Notes: generated from the sequence alone by a model not told the origin. 64,000 nt of DNA from Rhodoferax sediminis (GCF_006970865.1 NZ_CP035503.1:2555001-2619000), one strand, 5' to 3'; shown: positions 1-8,659, numbered from the stretch's first letter. Translations and numbers: made by a program.

Positions 1-315
1 CGCGCGCGCACCGGCAACCGGGCTGTCCTCGAGCTTCCTCAAAGGCACGATCTCGCGCGTGCCAAACACCTCCTGCGAATAGGTCTTGCGGCAGATCGCG
101 CGCAGGTCGTCGGCGGGAATGTCGTCGATGTACAGCGACAGCACCTCGAACGCCAGATCGGCATAGGGCAGCGGGCGCCACTTTGCCAGCGTGGGGGCGT
201 CCACCTGCGGGTAGTGCTCGGGCAGGTACAGCCCGCCATCGGGCGCCAGGCCTTCGAGCAGAATTTCACAGAACTTGCGCGGCGTGGCATCGCCGCGGGT
301 CGAAAGGTAATGCAT
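1..315 (-). CDS. thrC: Threonine synthase, N-terminal part (cut by window edge)
   Basis: Threonine synthase converts O-phosphohomoserine to threonine with PLP in the cytoplasm. Translating the minus strand from 315 gives MHYLSTRGDATPRKF and then GLAPDGGLYLPEHYPQV, the typical N-terminus of the family; about 105 residues are visible before the window ends. A second ATG lies directly upstream at 318, but the M-H-Y-L-S-T-R-G form fits the family best. The gene follows hom on the same strand after about 80 bp, so the two probably form a threonine operon. The PLP lysine lies outside the window. Confidence 0.9.
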   Translation of the reverse strand, partial: MHYLSTRGDATPRKFCEILLEGLAPDGGLYLPEHYPQVDAPTLAKWRPLPYADLAFEVLSLYIDDIPADDLRAICRKTYSQEVFGTREIVPLRKLEDSPVAGARA

Positions 316-318
316 CAT

Positions 319-397
319 TGCCCGCCCGGCCGCCCGAAGGGCAATGAACGCCCCCGCGGGGGGCAGAGAACGAAGTGAACGTGGGGGCTCTTCATGT
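319..397 (-). repeat. REP-like GC-rich intergenic repeat between hom and thrC
   Basis: The gap between the hom stop and the thrC start carries a self-complementary GC block (GCCCCCGCGGGGGGC, 349-363). It is flanked by GCCCCCACGTTCACTTCG on the minus strand. I recall very similar blocks scattered between genes of Comamonadaceae genomes, but only one copy is in this window. It would form a strong hairpin in the hom-thrC mRNA. Confidence 0.45.
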
Positions 398-1747
398 TCA
401 GGCCAGCTCTTCCTTGCGGATGCGCGTGATCGGTGCCAGCACGCTGGGCAGCGCCTGCATGCGCGCGATGGCCGCGTTCATGGTGCCTTCGCGGGTGTCG
501 TGCGTGAGGATGATCAGGTCGGTTTGCGGCACGCCTTGTGTGCCCTCCGTTGCACCACCTTCGCCACCCACTTCGTCGGCCTCGCGCTGCAGCACCGCGT
601 CGATGCTGATGCCGGCGTCGGCCACGATGCCGGTCACCTGGGCCAGCACGCCCGCCTCGTCGGCCACGCGCAGGCGCAGGTAGTAGCTGGTCACCACCTC
701 GCTCATGGGCAGCACGCGCAGGTCGCTCATGGCATCGGGGTGGAACGCGAGGTGCGGCACGCGCTGCGCGGCATCGGCCGTGTGCAGCCGCGTGATGTCG
801 ACCAGGTCGGCAATCACGGCGCTGGCGGTCGGCTCGGCGCCCGCGCCCTTGCCGTAGTACAGCGTGGTGCCCACGGCGTCGCCGTTGACCATCACCGCGT
901 TCATGGCGCCTTCGACGTTGGCGATCAGGCGCTTGGCCGGTACCAGGCTGGGGTGCACGCGCAGCTCGATGCCCTGCGGCGTGCGCTTGGTGATGCCCAG
1001 CAGCTTGATGCGGTAGCCGAGTTGCTCGGCGTATTTGATATCGGTCGCGGCCAGTTGGGTGATGCCCTCCACATGGGCCTTGTCGAACTGCACCGGGATG
1101 CCGAACGCGATGGCCGACATGAGCGTCGCCTTGTGCGCCGCGTCCACGCCTTCGATGTCGAACGTGGGGTCGGCCTCGGCATAGCCCAGGCGCTGCGCGT
1201 CCTTCAAGGCCACACCAAAGTCCAGGCCCTTGTCGCGCATCTCGGAGAGGATGAAGTTGGTGGTGCCGTTGATGATGCCGGCAATCCACTGGATGCTGTT
1301 GGCCGCCAGGCCCTCGCGCAGCGCCTTGATGATCGGAATGCCGCCCGCCACCGCCGCCTCGAAGGCCACCATCACGCCTCTAGCGTGCGCGGCCGCGAAA
1401 ATCTCGGTGCCATGCACCGCCAGCAGCGCCTTGTTGGCGGTGACCACGTGCTTGCCCGCCGCGATCGCTTCAAGCACCAGTTGCCGGGCGATGCCGTAGC
1501 CGCCAATGAGTTCGACCACGATGTCGATCTCGGGGTTGGCGATCACGGCGCGCGCGTCGGCCACCACCGTCACGCCCGCGCCGACGACCGCCTGCGCACG
1601 CGCCACGTCCAGATCGGCCACCATGGTGATCGCGATGCCGCGGCCGGCGCGGCTCTTGATCTCGTTCTGGTTGCGTGCCAGCACCTTGAACGTACCGCTG
1701 CCCACGGTGCCGACGCCCAGCAGGCCTACTTGAATGGGTTTCATCAT
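398..1747 (-). CDS. hom: Homoserine dehydrogenase
   Basis: This 449-residue protein reduces aspartate semialdehyde to homoserine, the branch point to threonine and methionine. The N-terminus carries the nucleotide-binding motif GLLGVGTVGSG at about residues 8-18. The catalytic domain follows (AGIINGTTNFIL near 165, GYAEADPTFDIEG near 205). A C-terminal ACT domain from about 350 probably senses threonine. The start is a double ATG at 1747. The ACT domain contains an odd Gly/Glu-rich insert (about residues 393-408, EVGGEGGATEGTQGVP) before the TDLIILTH strand. The gene is followed by thrC on the same strand. Confidence 0.95.
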   Translation of the reverse strand: MMKPIQVGLLGVGTVGSGTFKVLARNQNEIKSRAGRGIAITMVADLDVARAQAVVGAGVTVVADARAVIANPEIDIVVELIGGYGIARQLVLEAIAAGKHVVTANKALLAVHGTEIFAAAHARGVMVAFEAAVAGGIPIIKALREGLAANSIQWIAGIINGTTNFILSEMRDKGLDFGVALKDAQRLGYAEADPTFDIEGVDAAHKATLMSAIAFGIPVQFDKAHVEGITQLAATDIKYAEQLGYRIKLLGITKRTPQGIELRVHPSLVPAKRLIANVEGAMNAVMVNGDAVGTTLYYGKGAGAEPTASAVIADLVDITRLHTADAAQRVPHLAFHPDAMSDLRVLPMSEVVTSYYLRLRVADEAGVLAQVTGIVADAGISIDAVLQREADEVGGEGGATEGTQGVPQTDLIILTHDTREGTMNAAIARMQALPSVLAPITRIRKEELA

Positions 1748-1769
1748 TGGTTATGGGTAAAAAGTGCTC

Positions 1770-3014
1770 TCAGGCCACGCTGAGTATTGGCTTGGCGCTA
1801 CGCTTTCGATAGCTTTCCAGGAATTTGGCGATGCGGCCGACGGCCTCGCGCAAATCGTCTTCGTGCGGCAGGAAGACGATGCGGAAATGGTCCGGCGTGG
1901 CCCAGTTGAAGCCCGTGCCCTGCACCAGCATGACGCGGGTTTCCTGCAGCAGTTCCAGAAAGAACTGCCGGTCGTCCGCAATCGGGTAGACCTTCGGATC
2001 GAGCCGGGGAAACATGTACAGCGCCGCACTCGGCTTGACGCAGCTCACGCCCGGAATGGCCGTGATCAGCTCGTACGCCAGGTCGCGTTGGCGGCGCAGG
2101 CGCCCACCCTCGCCCACCAGGTCGTTGATGCTCTGGTAACCGCCGAGCGCGGTCTGGATCGCCCACTGGCCCGGCACGTTCGAGCACAGACGCATGTTGG
2201 AGAGCATGTTCAGGCCCTCGATGTAGTCGCCGGCCGAGCGCTTGTCGCCCGACACCACGAGCCAGCCCGCGCGGTAGCCGCAGGAGCGGTAGCTTTTGGA
2301 CAACGAGTTGAAGGTCAGGGTGAGCACGTCGTCGCTCAGGCTGGCGATGGCCGTATGGCGCACGCCGTCGTACAGCACCTTGTCGTACACCTCATCGGCA
2401 AAGATGACCAGGCCATGCGTGCGCGCGATGTCCACGATGCCGCGCAGCAGCTCGTCCGAATACAGCGCGCCGGTCGGGTTGTTCGGGTTGATGATCACGA
2501 TGCCCTTGGTACGCGGCGTGATCCTGGCGCGGATGTCGCCCAAGTCCGGCATCCAGCCGTTGGCCTCGTCGCACAGGTAGTGCACCGGTGTTCCGCCCGA
2601 CAGGCTGGCCGCGGCCGTCCACAGCGGGTAGTCGGGCGCGGGAAGCAGCAACTCGTCGCCATCATTGAGCAGCGCATTGGTCGCCATCACGATCAGTTCG
2701 CTGGCGCCATTGCCCAGGTAGATGTCGTCCAGCGTGACGCCCTTGACACCCTGCTTCTGGGTCTCGTGCATCACCGCCTTGCGCGCCGCGAAGATGCCCT
2801 TGCTGTCGGAGTAGCCGGCCGAGGCCGGCAGGTTGCGAATCATGTCCTGCTGGATCTCTTCGGGCGAATCGAAGCCGAACAGGGCCAGGTTGCCGATGTT
2901 GAGCTTGATGAGCTTTTGGCCCTCTTCCTCCATCTGCCGCGCGCGGTCCATGATGGGGCCGCGGATGTCGTAGCAGACGTTGGCCAGCTTGGCCGATTTT
3001 TGAATCGTTTTCAA
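1770..3014 (-). CDS. alaA: AlaA-like pyridoxal phosphate aminotransferase
   Basis: A class I/II aminotransferase of 414 residues, closest in feel to AlaA/YfbQ, which makes alanine from pyruvate with glutamate as donor. Visible hallmarks are the NPNNPTG motif at residues 176-182, ADEVYDK near 206 and the PLP lysine K240 in SLSKSYR. It lies 22 bp upstream of hom on the same strand, so it may be cotranscribed with hom-thrC. In Comamonadaceae this position next to hom is common. The substrate is assigned from family resemblance only; other small amino acids are possible. Confidence 0.88.
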   Translation of the reverse strand: MKTIQKSAKLANVCYDIRGPIMDRARQMEEEGQKLIKLNIGNLALFGFDSPEEIQQDMIRNLPASAGYSDSKGIFAARKAVMHETQKQGVKGVTLDDIYLGNGASELIVMATNALLNDGDELLLPAPDYPLWTAAASLSGGTPVHYLCDEANGWMPDLGDIRARITPRTKGIVIINPNNPTGALYSDELLRGIVDIARTHGLVIFADEVYDKVLYDGVRHTAIASLSDDVLTLTFNSLSKSYRSCGYRAGWLVVSGDKRSAGDYIEGLNMLSNMRLCSNVPGQWAIQTALGGYQSINDLVGEGGRLRRQRDLAYELITAIPGVSCVKPSAALYMFPRLDPKVYPIADDRQFFLELLQETRVMLVQGTGFNWATPDHFRIVFLPHEDDLREAVGRIAKFLESYRKRSAKPILSVA

Positions 3015-3077
3015 TGTCCCTCCGGAGGGCGTCTAAAGGATGAAAACCTATAATTTGACCACAGTTACCAAAACACC

Positions 3078-3458
3078 ATGAAGCTGCAACCCGACAAGTT
3101 CGACGTTCAATCCATCAGCGCTTACGGCCCCGGCTGGGTCGCGCTGGACAGTGAAAAAATCACCTCCAGCCTCATCATCAGCTCGCAGGGCCAGCGCCTG
3201 GACTGGCCCTGCCGCAGTTTTTCCGACCTGACGCCGGCGCATTTCGAGCAGATTGCCACGCTCGATGCCGAGCTCGTCATCTTCGGCAGCGGCGAGCGCA
3301 TCCGCTTTCCGCAGCCGGTGTGGCTCAGGCCCCTGATGGCCAAACGCATTGGCGTGGAGACCATGGACACGCAGGCCGCCTGCCGCACCTACAACATTCT
3401 CGCGGGCGAAGGCCGGCACGTGGTAGCGGCCCTGCTGCTGGAGGTGCCGGGCAGCTAG
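3078..3458 (+). CDS. Mth938-like domain protein
   Basis: A small protein of 126 residues of the Mth938/NDUFAF3-like fold (DUF498), whose bacterial role is not settled. The motifs ELVIFGSGER (about residues 66-75) and GVETMDTQAACRTYNIL (about 95-111) are typical. It is transcribed away from the alaA-hom-thrC operon with about 60 bp between the starts, so this gap must hold both promoters. It precedes bcp on the same strand by 109 bp. Confidence 0.85.
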   Translation: MKLQPDKFDVQSISAYGPGWVALDSEKITSSLIISSQGQRLDWPCRSFSDLTPAHFEQIATLDAELVIFGSGERIRFPQPVWLRPLMAKRIGVETMDTQAACRTYNILAGEGRHVVAALLLEVPGS

Positions 3459-3567
3459 GCGTGTGCCTTTAGGGTAAAATTGAATGGTTCAGTGGTGGGC
3501 GCTGTCGTGGAGCAGCTCCCGCGCATCCCATCAACGACCACATCCTGTCACACGAGATTGAAGTTTT

Positions 3568-4044
3568 ATGGCGATCGTTGTTAACAAACCCCTTCCGGAA
3601 TTTGAATCGAATGCCACCGGCGGCATCAAAGTATCCAATACATCACATCTAGGGCACGTCCTCGTGCTGTACTTCTACCCGAAGGACAACACCCCGGGCT
3701 GCACCACCGAAGCCATGCAGTTCCGCGACAAGTTCAAGGACTTCGTGAAGGCCGGCGCCACCGTGTTCGGCGTGTCGCGCGACAACATGAAGTCGCACGA
3801 CGAGTTCAAGGCCAAGCTGGAGCTGCCCTTCGAGCTGATCGCCGACACCGAAGAAAAAATGTGTCACATGTTCGGCGTCGTCAAGAACAAGATCATGTAC
3901 GGCAAAAAAGTCAAGGGCATCGAGCGCAGCACCTTCCTGATTGGTGCCGATGGTCTGCTGAAAAATGAATGGCGCGGCCTGAAGGTTCCGGGCCATGTGG
4001 ACGAAGTCCTGAAGGCCGTCAAGGCCTTGAAAAAGGCCGCTTGA
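3568..4044 (+). CDS. bcp: Thioredoxin-dependent peroxiredoxin Bcp/PrxQ
   Basis: This 158-residue peroxiredoxin reduces hydrogen and organic peroxides in the cytoplasm. The peroxidatic cysteine is C45 in NTPGCTTEA. The usual resolving cysteine of the E. coli type, five residues later, is a methionine here (M50). A second cysteine lies in EEKMCHMFG, near residue 100. The upstream region has a plausible -10 (TAAAAT, about 3474). A strong terminator follows at 4133-4161. Confidence 0.93.
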   Translation: MAIVVNKPLPEFESNATGGIKVSNTSHLGHVLVLYFYPKDNTPGCTTEAMQFRDKFKDFVKAGATVFGVSRDNMKSHDEFKAKLELPFELIADTEEKMCHMFGVVKNKIMYGKKVKGIERSTFLIGADGLLKNEWRGLKVPGHVDEVLKAVKALKKAA

Positions 4045-4132
4045 CGTCTCAAAGCAACAGGAGGATTGCAAGCCACGGCGCTCATGCATAATGAGTCCAT
4101 GCCGTTGGAACTTGCAACCGCTCCCCTACCAA

Positions 4133-4161
4133 AGCCGCCTTGGCCTCCAGGCGGCTTTTTC
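4133..4161 (+). terminator. Rho-independent terminator after bcp
   Basis: The stem AGCCGCCT (4133-4140) pairs with AGGCGGCT (4149-4156) across an 8-nt loop, followed by a T run. It separates bcp from the phoH-like gene. Confidence 0.85.
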
Positions 4162-4227
4162 GCTTTTTGAACACCCCTTATACACCCCGTTTCCCACTCC
4201 CCACCTTCTGCGAGCACACTGCCCCTT

Positions 4228-5940
4228 ATGCCATTGCCACCCGCCCCCACCAAGCGCGCCGCCCTGCTGGCGCCCGAAGCGTACGACGCGCCGGCCAGAA
4301 CTTCCGCCCGCGCATCGCGGAAACCACAGGCCGACGACGAGGGCGCGCGGGGGGACGGCAACGCGCAGATACTGGCAACGGCCGAGCGCATGCCCGGCAG
4401 CGGCACAGCGGCGGAGCATCCGGCCGCCTTCCAGCCGAAGTTTCGCACTGAAACGGCCAGACGCCCTGAACAGCCAAGCGCACCCAGCTACAAAAAAAGT
4501 AGCGCCGCAGTGCCTCAAGCGGACGTCAAGCCGAGAAAGACAAAGGCTACCGGGCCAAGCAAGCTGTTTGTGCTGGACACCAACGTGCTGCTGCACGACC
4601 CGATGTGCCTGTTCCGTTTCGAAGAGCACGACCTCTTCCTGCCGATGATCGTGCTGGAGGAACTCGACGGCCACAAGAAGGGCATGACCGAGGTGGCGCG
4701 CAACGCGCGCCAGACCAGCCGCTCGCTCGACGCGCTGGCCGGCACGCAGGGAGCCGATTTCGGCAACGGCCTGAAGCTCGACGCCACGGGCCACCGCGAA
4801 GCCGGCGGCAAGCTGTTCTTCCAGACCCAGACGCTGGACTACACCCTGCCCATCAGCCTGCCCCAAGGCAAGGCCGACAACCAGATCCTGGGGGTGGTGG
4901 AGGCCTTGCGAAAGCAGTATGCGCCGCGCGAGGTCGTGCTGGTCTCCAAGGACATCAACATGCGGGTCAAGGCGCGCGCGCTGGGCCTGCCGACCGACGA
5001 CTACCAGAACGACAAGACACTGGATGACAGCGACCTGCTGTACTCCGGCTCACTGGCGCTGCCGCTGGATTTCTGGGCCAAGCATGGCAAGACCATGGAG
5101 AGCTGGCAAAGCGGCAGCTATACGTTCTACCGCATCAGCGGACCGATCGTGCCGAACCTGCTGATCAACCAGTTCGTCTACTTCGAGGCGCCGGGCGAGC
5201 CCAGCCTGTACGCCCGTGTCACCGAGATCCGCGCCAAGACGGCGGTGCTCAAGACGCTGAAGGATTACAACCACCTGAAAAATGCGGTCTGGGGCGTGAC
5301 CACACGCAACCGCGAGCAGAACTTCGCGATGAACGTGCTGATGGACCCGGAAGTGGACTTTGTGACGCTCACGGGGAACGCCGGCACCGGCAAGACGCTG
5401 ATGGCACTGGCCTCGGGCCTGACCCAGGTGCTGGACGACCGCCGCTATACGGAGATCATCATGACCCGCGCGACCGTGAGCGTGGGCGAGGACATTGGCT
5501 TCCTGCCGGGCACCGAAGAGGAAAAGATGGGCCCGTGGATGGGCGCGCTGGACGACAACCTGGAAGTGCTGGCCAAGACCGAGACCACCTCGGGCGAATG
5601 GGGCCGCGCCGCCACCAACGAGCTGATCCGCTCGCGCATCAAGATCAAGAGCATGAACTTCATGCGCGGGCGCACCTTCTTGAACAAGTACGTCATCATC
5701 GACGAGGCGCAGAACCTGACGCCCAAACAGATGAAGACGCTGATCACCCGCGCCGGCCCCGGCACCAAGATCATCTGCATGGGCAACCTGGCGCAGATCG
5801 ACACACCGTACCTGACCGAGGGCTCCTCGGGGCTGACGTTTGCCGTCGACAAGTTCAAGGGCTGGCCGCACGGCGGGCACATCACGCTGGCGCGCGGCGA
5901 GCGCTCGCGGCTGGCCGACTTTGCCAGCGAAGTGCTATAG
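4228..5940 (+). CDS. PIN domain / PhoH-type ATPase
   Basis: A protein of 570 residues with a PIN nuclease-like domain (FVLDTNVLLHDP from about 113) followed by a PhoH ATPase domain. The latter has Walker A GNAGTGKT near 382-389 and Walker B VIIDEAQN near 488. This PhoH2/YlaK-like architecture is linked to RNA metabolism; the substrate is unknown. The first roughly 110 residues are a low-complexity, charged tail. That tail contains a copy of the dispersed repeat (4455-4499) coding for residues 76-91. The start at 4228 is the first in-frame ATG after the bcp terminator. A later start cannot be excluded because the tail is not conserved. Confidence 0.9.
   Translation: MPLPPAPTKRAALLAPEAYDAPARTSARASRKPQADDEGARGDGNAQILATAERMPGSGTAAEHPAAFQPKFRTETARRPEQPSAPSYKKSSAAVPQADVKPRKTKATGPSKLFVLDTNVLLHDPMCLFRFEEHDLFLPMIVLEELDGHKKGMTEVARNARQTSRSLDALAGTQGADFGNGLKLDATGHREAGGKLFFQTQTLDYTLPISLPQGKADNQILGVVEALRKQYAPREVVLVSKDINMRVKARALGLPTDDYQNDKTLDDSDLLYSGSLALPLDFWAKHGKTMESWQSGSYTFYRISGPIVPNLLINQFVYFEAPGEPSLYARVTEIRAKTAVLKTLKDYNHLKNAVWGVTTRNREQNFAMNVLMDPEVDFVTLTGNAGTGKTLMALASGLTQVLDDRRYTEIIMTRATVSVGEDIGFLPGTEEEKMGPWMGALDDNLEVLAKTETTSGEWGRAATNELIRSRIKIKSMNFMRGRTFLNKYVIIDEAQNLTPKQMKTLITRAGPGTKIICMGNLAQIDTPYLTEGSSGLTFAVDKFKGWPHGGHITLARGERSRLADFASEVL
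4455..4499 (-). repeat. Dispersed 25-nt-spaced repeat, copy 1 (inside phoH-like gene)
   Basis: On the minus strand this reads GTAGC, then exactly 20 nt, then GGGCGTCTGGCC, preceded by a T run. It matches the skeleton shared by eight other copies in the window. It sits in the variable N-terminal linker of the PIN-PhoH protein and does not disturb the frame. Confidence 0.65.
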
Positions 5941-5998
5941 GAACAGTAGCTTGTTGCGAAGAACGGGCGCCGGCTACAGGCACTTTTCTCTTAAAAAT
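5941..5998 (+). repeat. Dispersed repeat, copy 2 (intergenic, phoH-dnaB)
   Basis: GTAGC at 5946-5950, 20 nt, then CGGCTACAGGC from 5971, then a T-rich and A-rich tail. This is the only strong copy that is not inside a gene. It lies between the convergent phoH-like gene and dnaB, a gap of only 50 bp that it fills. Confidence 0.65.
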
Positions 5999-7397
5999 CG
6001 CTGCTACCTGAAGCCAGGCTCTCGAACCGGGTGAGCTCTTTCAGGAAGGCCAGCTTGACGGTCCCGGTGGGCCCGTTGCGCTGCTTGCTGATGATGATCT
6101 CGGCAACGCCCGGCTCCTTCGACTCCTTGTTGTAGTAGTCGTCGCGGTAGATGAACATGATCACGTCCGCGTCCTGCTCGATGGCGCCGGACTCGCGCAG
6201 GTCGCTCATCATGGGACGCTTGTCGGTGCGCGATTCCACGCCGCGCGAGAGCTGCGACAACGCCATCACCGGACAGCCGAGCTCCTTCGCGAGCATCTTC
6301 AGGCCGCGCGAGATTTCGCCCACCGCGGTCGCGCGGTTCTCGTCGCTCATGCTGCTCGACACGCTCATCAGCTGCAGATAGTCCACCACGATCATGCCGA
6401 GCTTGCCGCCGCACTGTCGGGCCAAGCGCCGGGCGTTGGCGCGCAGCTCGCTGACGGTCAGGCCCGGCGTCTCGTCGATATGCAGCGAAATATTGCGCAG
6501 CTTCTCGATCGCCTCGGTCAGGCGCGGCCACTCGGCGTCGGTCAGCTTGCCGGTGCGCAGGTGCATCTGGTCGATGCGCCCGATCGAGCCGACGATACGC
6601 ACCGCCAGCTGGCTGGCGCCCATTTCCATCGAGAACACCGCCACCGGCAGTTCCTCGTGCAGCGCCACGTGCTCGGCGATGTTGATGGCCAGCGCGGTCT
6701 TGCCCATGGACGGGCGCGCCGCCAGCACGATCATGTCACCGGCCTGGAAGCCCGAGGTCATGCGGTCGAGGTCATAAAAGCCGGTCGGCACCCCGGTGAT
6801 GTCGTTCGGGTTGTCGGCCATCTCCTGCACGCGGTCCAGCAGCTGAACCACCAGGGAGTCCATGCCCTGAAAGCCCTGCTTCATGCGCGAGCCTTCTTCC
6901 CCGATGTTGAAGATTTTCTGCTCGGCCTCGTCCAGGATCTTGTCGACGGCCTTGCCCTGGGTGTTGAACGCGTTGGTGGCAATTTCGTCGCTCGCGCGCA
7001 CCAGCTTGCGCAGGATGGAGCGCTCGCGCACGATCTCGGCGTAGCGACGGATGTTGCTGGCGCTCGGCACGTACTGGGCCAACGAGTTGAGGTAACCCAG
7101 GCCGCCGATTTCCTCGGCCTTGCCCAGGTTCTGCAGCTGCTCGTAGACCGTGATCACGTCGGCTGGCCGGGTCGCGTTGATCAGGCCGCCGACGGCCGCG
7201 TAGATCAGCCGGTGTTCGTAGCGGTAGAAGTCGCCATCGGTCAGCAGGTCGCCAACACGGTCCCAGGCGCTGTTGTCCAGCAGCAGGCCACCCAGCACGC
7301 TCGATTCCGCCTCGATGGAGTGCGGCGGGATGCGCAGCTGGGCGACCTGGCGATCGACAGGATACTCATCGTCAACGGCGCTGAAAACTGCAGACAT
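5991..7397 (-). CDS. dnaB: Replicative DNA helicase DnaB
   Basis: This 468-residue hexameric helicase unwinds DNA ahead of the replication fork. The N-terminal helicase-loader/primase-binding domain (RIPPHSIEAESSVLGGLLLD) spans roughly residues 20-125. The RecA-like domain carries Walker A ARPSMGKTALA near 225 and the DnaB motif DYLQLM further on. No intein interrupts it. It lies downstream of the rpsF-priB-rpsR-rplI operon on the same strand but after a terminator, so it probably has its own promoter. Confidence 0.97.
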   Translation of the reverse strand: MSAVFSAVDDEYPVDRQVAQLRIPPHSIEAESSVLGGLLLDNSAWDRVGDLLTDGDFYRYEHRLIYAAVGGLINATRPADVITVYEQLQNLGKAEEIGGLGYLNSLAQYVPSASNIRRYAEIVRERSILRKLVRASDEIATNAFNTQGKAVDKILDEAEQKIFNIGEEGSRMKQGFQGMDSLVVQLLDRVQEMADNPNDITGVPTGFYDLDRMTSGFQAGDMIVLAARPSMGKTALAINIAEHVALHEELPVAVFSMEMGASQLAVRIVGSIGRIDQMHLRTGKLTDAEWPRLTEAIEKLRNISLHIDETPGLTVSELRANARRLARQCGGKLGMIVVDYLQLMSVSSSMSDENRATAVGEISRGLKMLAKELGCPVMALSQLSRGVESRTDKRPMMSDLRESGAIEQDADVIMFIYRDDYYNKESKEPGVAEIIISKQRNGPTGTVKLAFLKELTRFESLASGSSDF

Positions 7398-7428
7398 CAG
7401 GTGGGGGGTTCCTAGAAAACGGCATGTT

Positions 7429-7449
7429 ACGTCCGCCCATGACGGACGT
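7429..7449 (-). other. Perfect inverted repeat in dnaB leader
   Basis: ACGTCCG (7429-7435) and CGGACGT (7443-7449) form a 7-bp perfect inverted repeat with a 7-nt loop, about 30 bp upstream of the dnaB start. There is no T run, so it may be an operator or a 5' UTR hairpin. The function is unknown. Confidence 0.4.
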
Positions 7450-7520
7450 CAAAACGGGCCGTGTACAAAGCTGTGGGGGGTCGGTGAATAAACGGTGACT
7501 ATCCCTGTAAAACAACAGGC

Positions 7521-7558
7521 AAAAAAAGAAAAGCCACCCGAAGGCGGCCTTCCTTCGG
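7521..7558 (-). terminator. Terminator of the rpsF-rplI operon
   Basis: On the minus strand CCGAAGG and CCTTCGG (7552-7558 and 7538-7544) form a 7-bp stem with a 7-nt loop. They are followed after a few bases by a TTTTCTTTTTTT tract. It lies just past the rplI stop. Confidence 0.8.
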
Positions 7559-7570
7559 ATAGGCAGACGG

Positions 7571-8023
7571 TCAAGCCGATTCGCCGTACACCGTGACCGT
7601 GATGTCCACCACCACGTCGGTGTGCAGAGCCACGCTGACCGTGCTGTCGCCCACCACCTTGATGGGGCCGCCCGGCATGCGCACCTGGGACTTGACGACC
7701 TTGTAGCCTTGCTTGTTCAATTCTTCGGCGATATCGAAGTTCGTCACCGAGCCAAACAGGCGGCCGTCCACGCCGGCCTTTTGCGTTAGCTTGACCGCCG
7801 TGCCGCCCAGCTTTTCGCCTTGCGCCTGCGATTCGGCCAGCTTGGCGGCGGCGGCTTTTTCGAGCTCGGCGCGCTTGATTTCGAACTCTTTCTTGGCGGC
7901 TTCCGTGGCGCGCCGGGCGCGGCCGCTCGGGATCAGGAAGTTGCGGGCGTAGCCGTCCTTGACCTTGACGATTTCGCCCAGGTTGCCGAGGTTCACCACT
8001 TTGTCGAGCAGAATGATTTGCAT
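7571..8023 (-). CDS. rplI: 50S ribosomal protein L9
   Basis: A 150-residue protein with the L9 signature at the N-terminus ([17 protein letters not shown], then [13 protein letters not shown]). A long central helix rich in Ala/Lys/Glu (about 42-75) follows, then the C-terminal RNA-binding domain. The start at 8023 is chosen because the family begins with this sequence and GGGAG lies just upstream; a longer in-frame extension lacks homology. It is last in the operon rpsF-priB-rpsR-rplI, 13 bp after rpsR. Confidence 0.97.
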   Translation of the reverse strand: MQIILLDKVVNLGNLGEIVKVKDGYARNFLIPSGRARRATEAAKKEFEIKRAELEKAAAAKLAESQAQGEKLGGTAVKLTQKAGVDGRLFGSVTNFDIAEELNKQGYKVVKSQVRMPGGPIKVVGDSTVSVALHTDVVVDITVTVYGESA

Positions 8024-8036
8024 GGTCGTGGCTCCC

Positions 8037-8318
8037 TTAGATGCGGTGCTGGTCGCTGTACGGCAGCATGGCAAGGAAGCGCGCGCGCTTGATGGCCGTG
8101 TTGAGCTGACGCTGGAAAATTGCGCGCGTGCCGGTCAGGCGGGCCGGAATGATCTTGCCGTTTTCGGCGATGAAGTCACGCAGCGTGTCGATGTCTTTGT
8201 AGTCGATCTGCTTGACACCGGTCACGGTGAAGCGGCAAAAGCGCTTGCGCTTGAACAGCAGGGACTGGGTATTGCGCTTGGGGCGCTTGTCTTTGTTGAA
8301 ACGTTTTGGTCCGGGCAT
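8037..8318 (-). CDS. rpsR: 30S ribosomal protein S18
   Basis: A basic protein of 93 residues with KRKRFCRFT near residue 23, [16 protein letters not shown] near 49 and the C-terminal [14 protein letters not shown]. The start at 8318 has the strong ribosome-binding site AAGGAGT. It lies between priB and rplI in the standard order. Confidence 0.97.
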   Translation of the reverse strand: MPGPKRFNKDKRPKRNTQSLLFKRKRFCRFTVTGVKQIDYKDIDTLRDFIAENGKIIPARLTGTRAIFQRQLNTAIKRARFLAMLPYSDQHRI

Positions 8319-8349
8319 GATGGACTCCTTGGAAAAGGTTATGAATTCG

Positions 8350-8637
8350 TTAATCTTGCTGAAAATCCAGCACGTGAAGCACGATGTGTTTGCCGCCCCG
8401 CGCGTTGGCCAAGAAGCCGGTGAACTTCCAGGCACTGCCGATGATTTGTTGACCGATTCTCTCGGCCATCGCACCAAAGGCCACCGCCTTGATTGCCATC
8501 TTGACTTGCCTCATTTGACCGGCCTCTTCGATGCTGGACTCGTGTTCGAGTCTCATGTCCAGGGCGGGCAATCCGGCGGGCGTGTGGCGCAGGGCATTCA
8601 CCTCTGCGATACAGGCCGTCAAAACAACGTGGTTCAC
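8350..8637 (-). CDS. priB: Primosomal replication protein N (PriB)
   Basis: PriB is a single-stranded-DNA-binding OB-fold protein that helps PriA reload DnaB at stalled forks. The 95-residue product begins [21 protein letters not shown] and ends in an OB strand pattern ([14 protein letters not shown]). The start codon is GTG at 8637. The Shine-Dalgarno sequence GAGGAG runs into the start codon, so translation may rely on coupling to rpsF, which ends 22 bp upstream. Its place between rpsF and rpsR is the classical one. Confidence 0.92.
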   Translation of the reverse strand: MNHVVLTACIAEVNALRHTPAGLPALDMRLEHESSIEEAGQMRQVKMAIKAVAFGAMAERIGQQIIGSAWKFTGFLANARGGKHIVLHVLDFQQD

Positions 8638-8659
8638 TCCTCGCTAGCAGCAAACGCGC

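Noticed and set aside
315-1289. Long minus-strand frame of 324 residues over hom, rich in Arg/His/Gly
   Set aside because: Typical shadow of a GC-rich gene; the real hom frame has all the motifs.
344-1783. Plus-strand 479-residue frame opposite hom
   Set aside because: Antisense shadow with biased Arg/Ala/His content and no recognisable domain.
1770-1815. A further copy of the dispersed repeat at the alaA 3' end
   Set aside because: It has GTAGC and GATAGC but the GGGC block is missing at the required distance.
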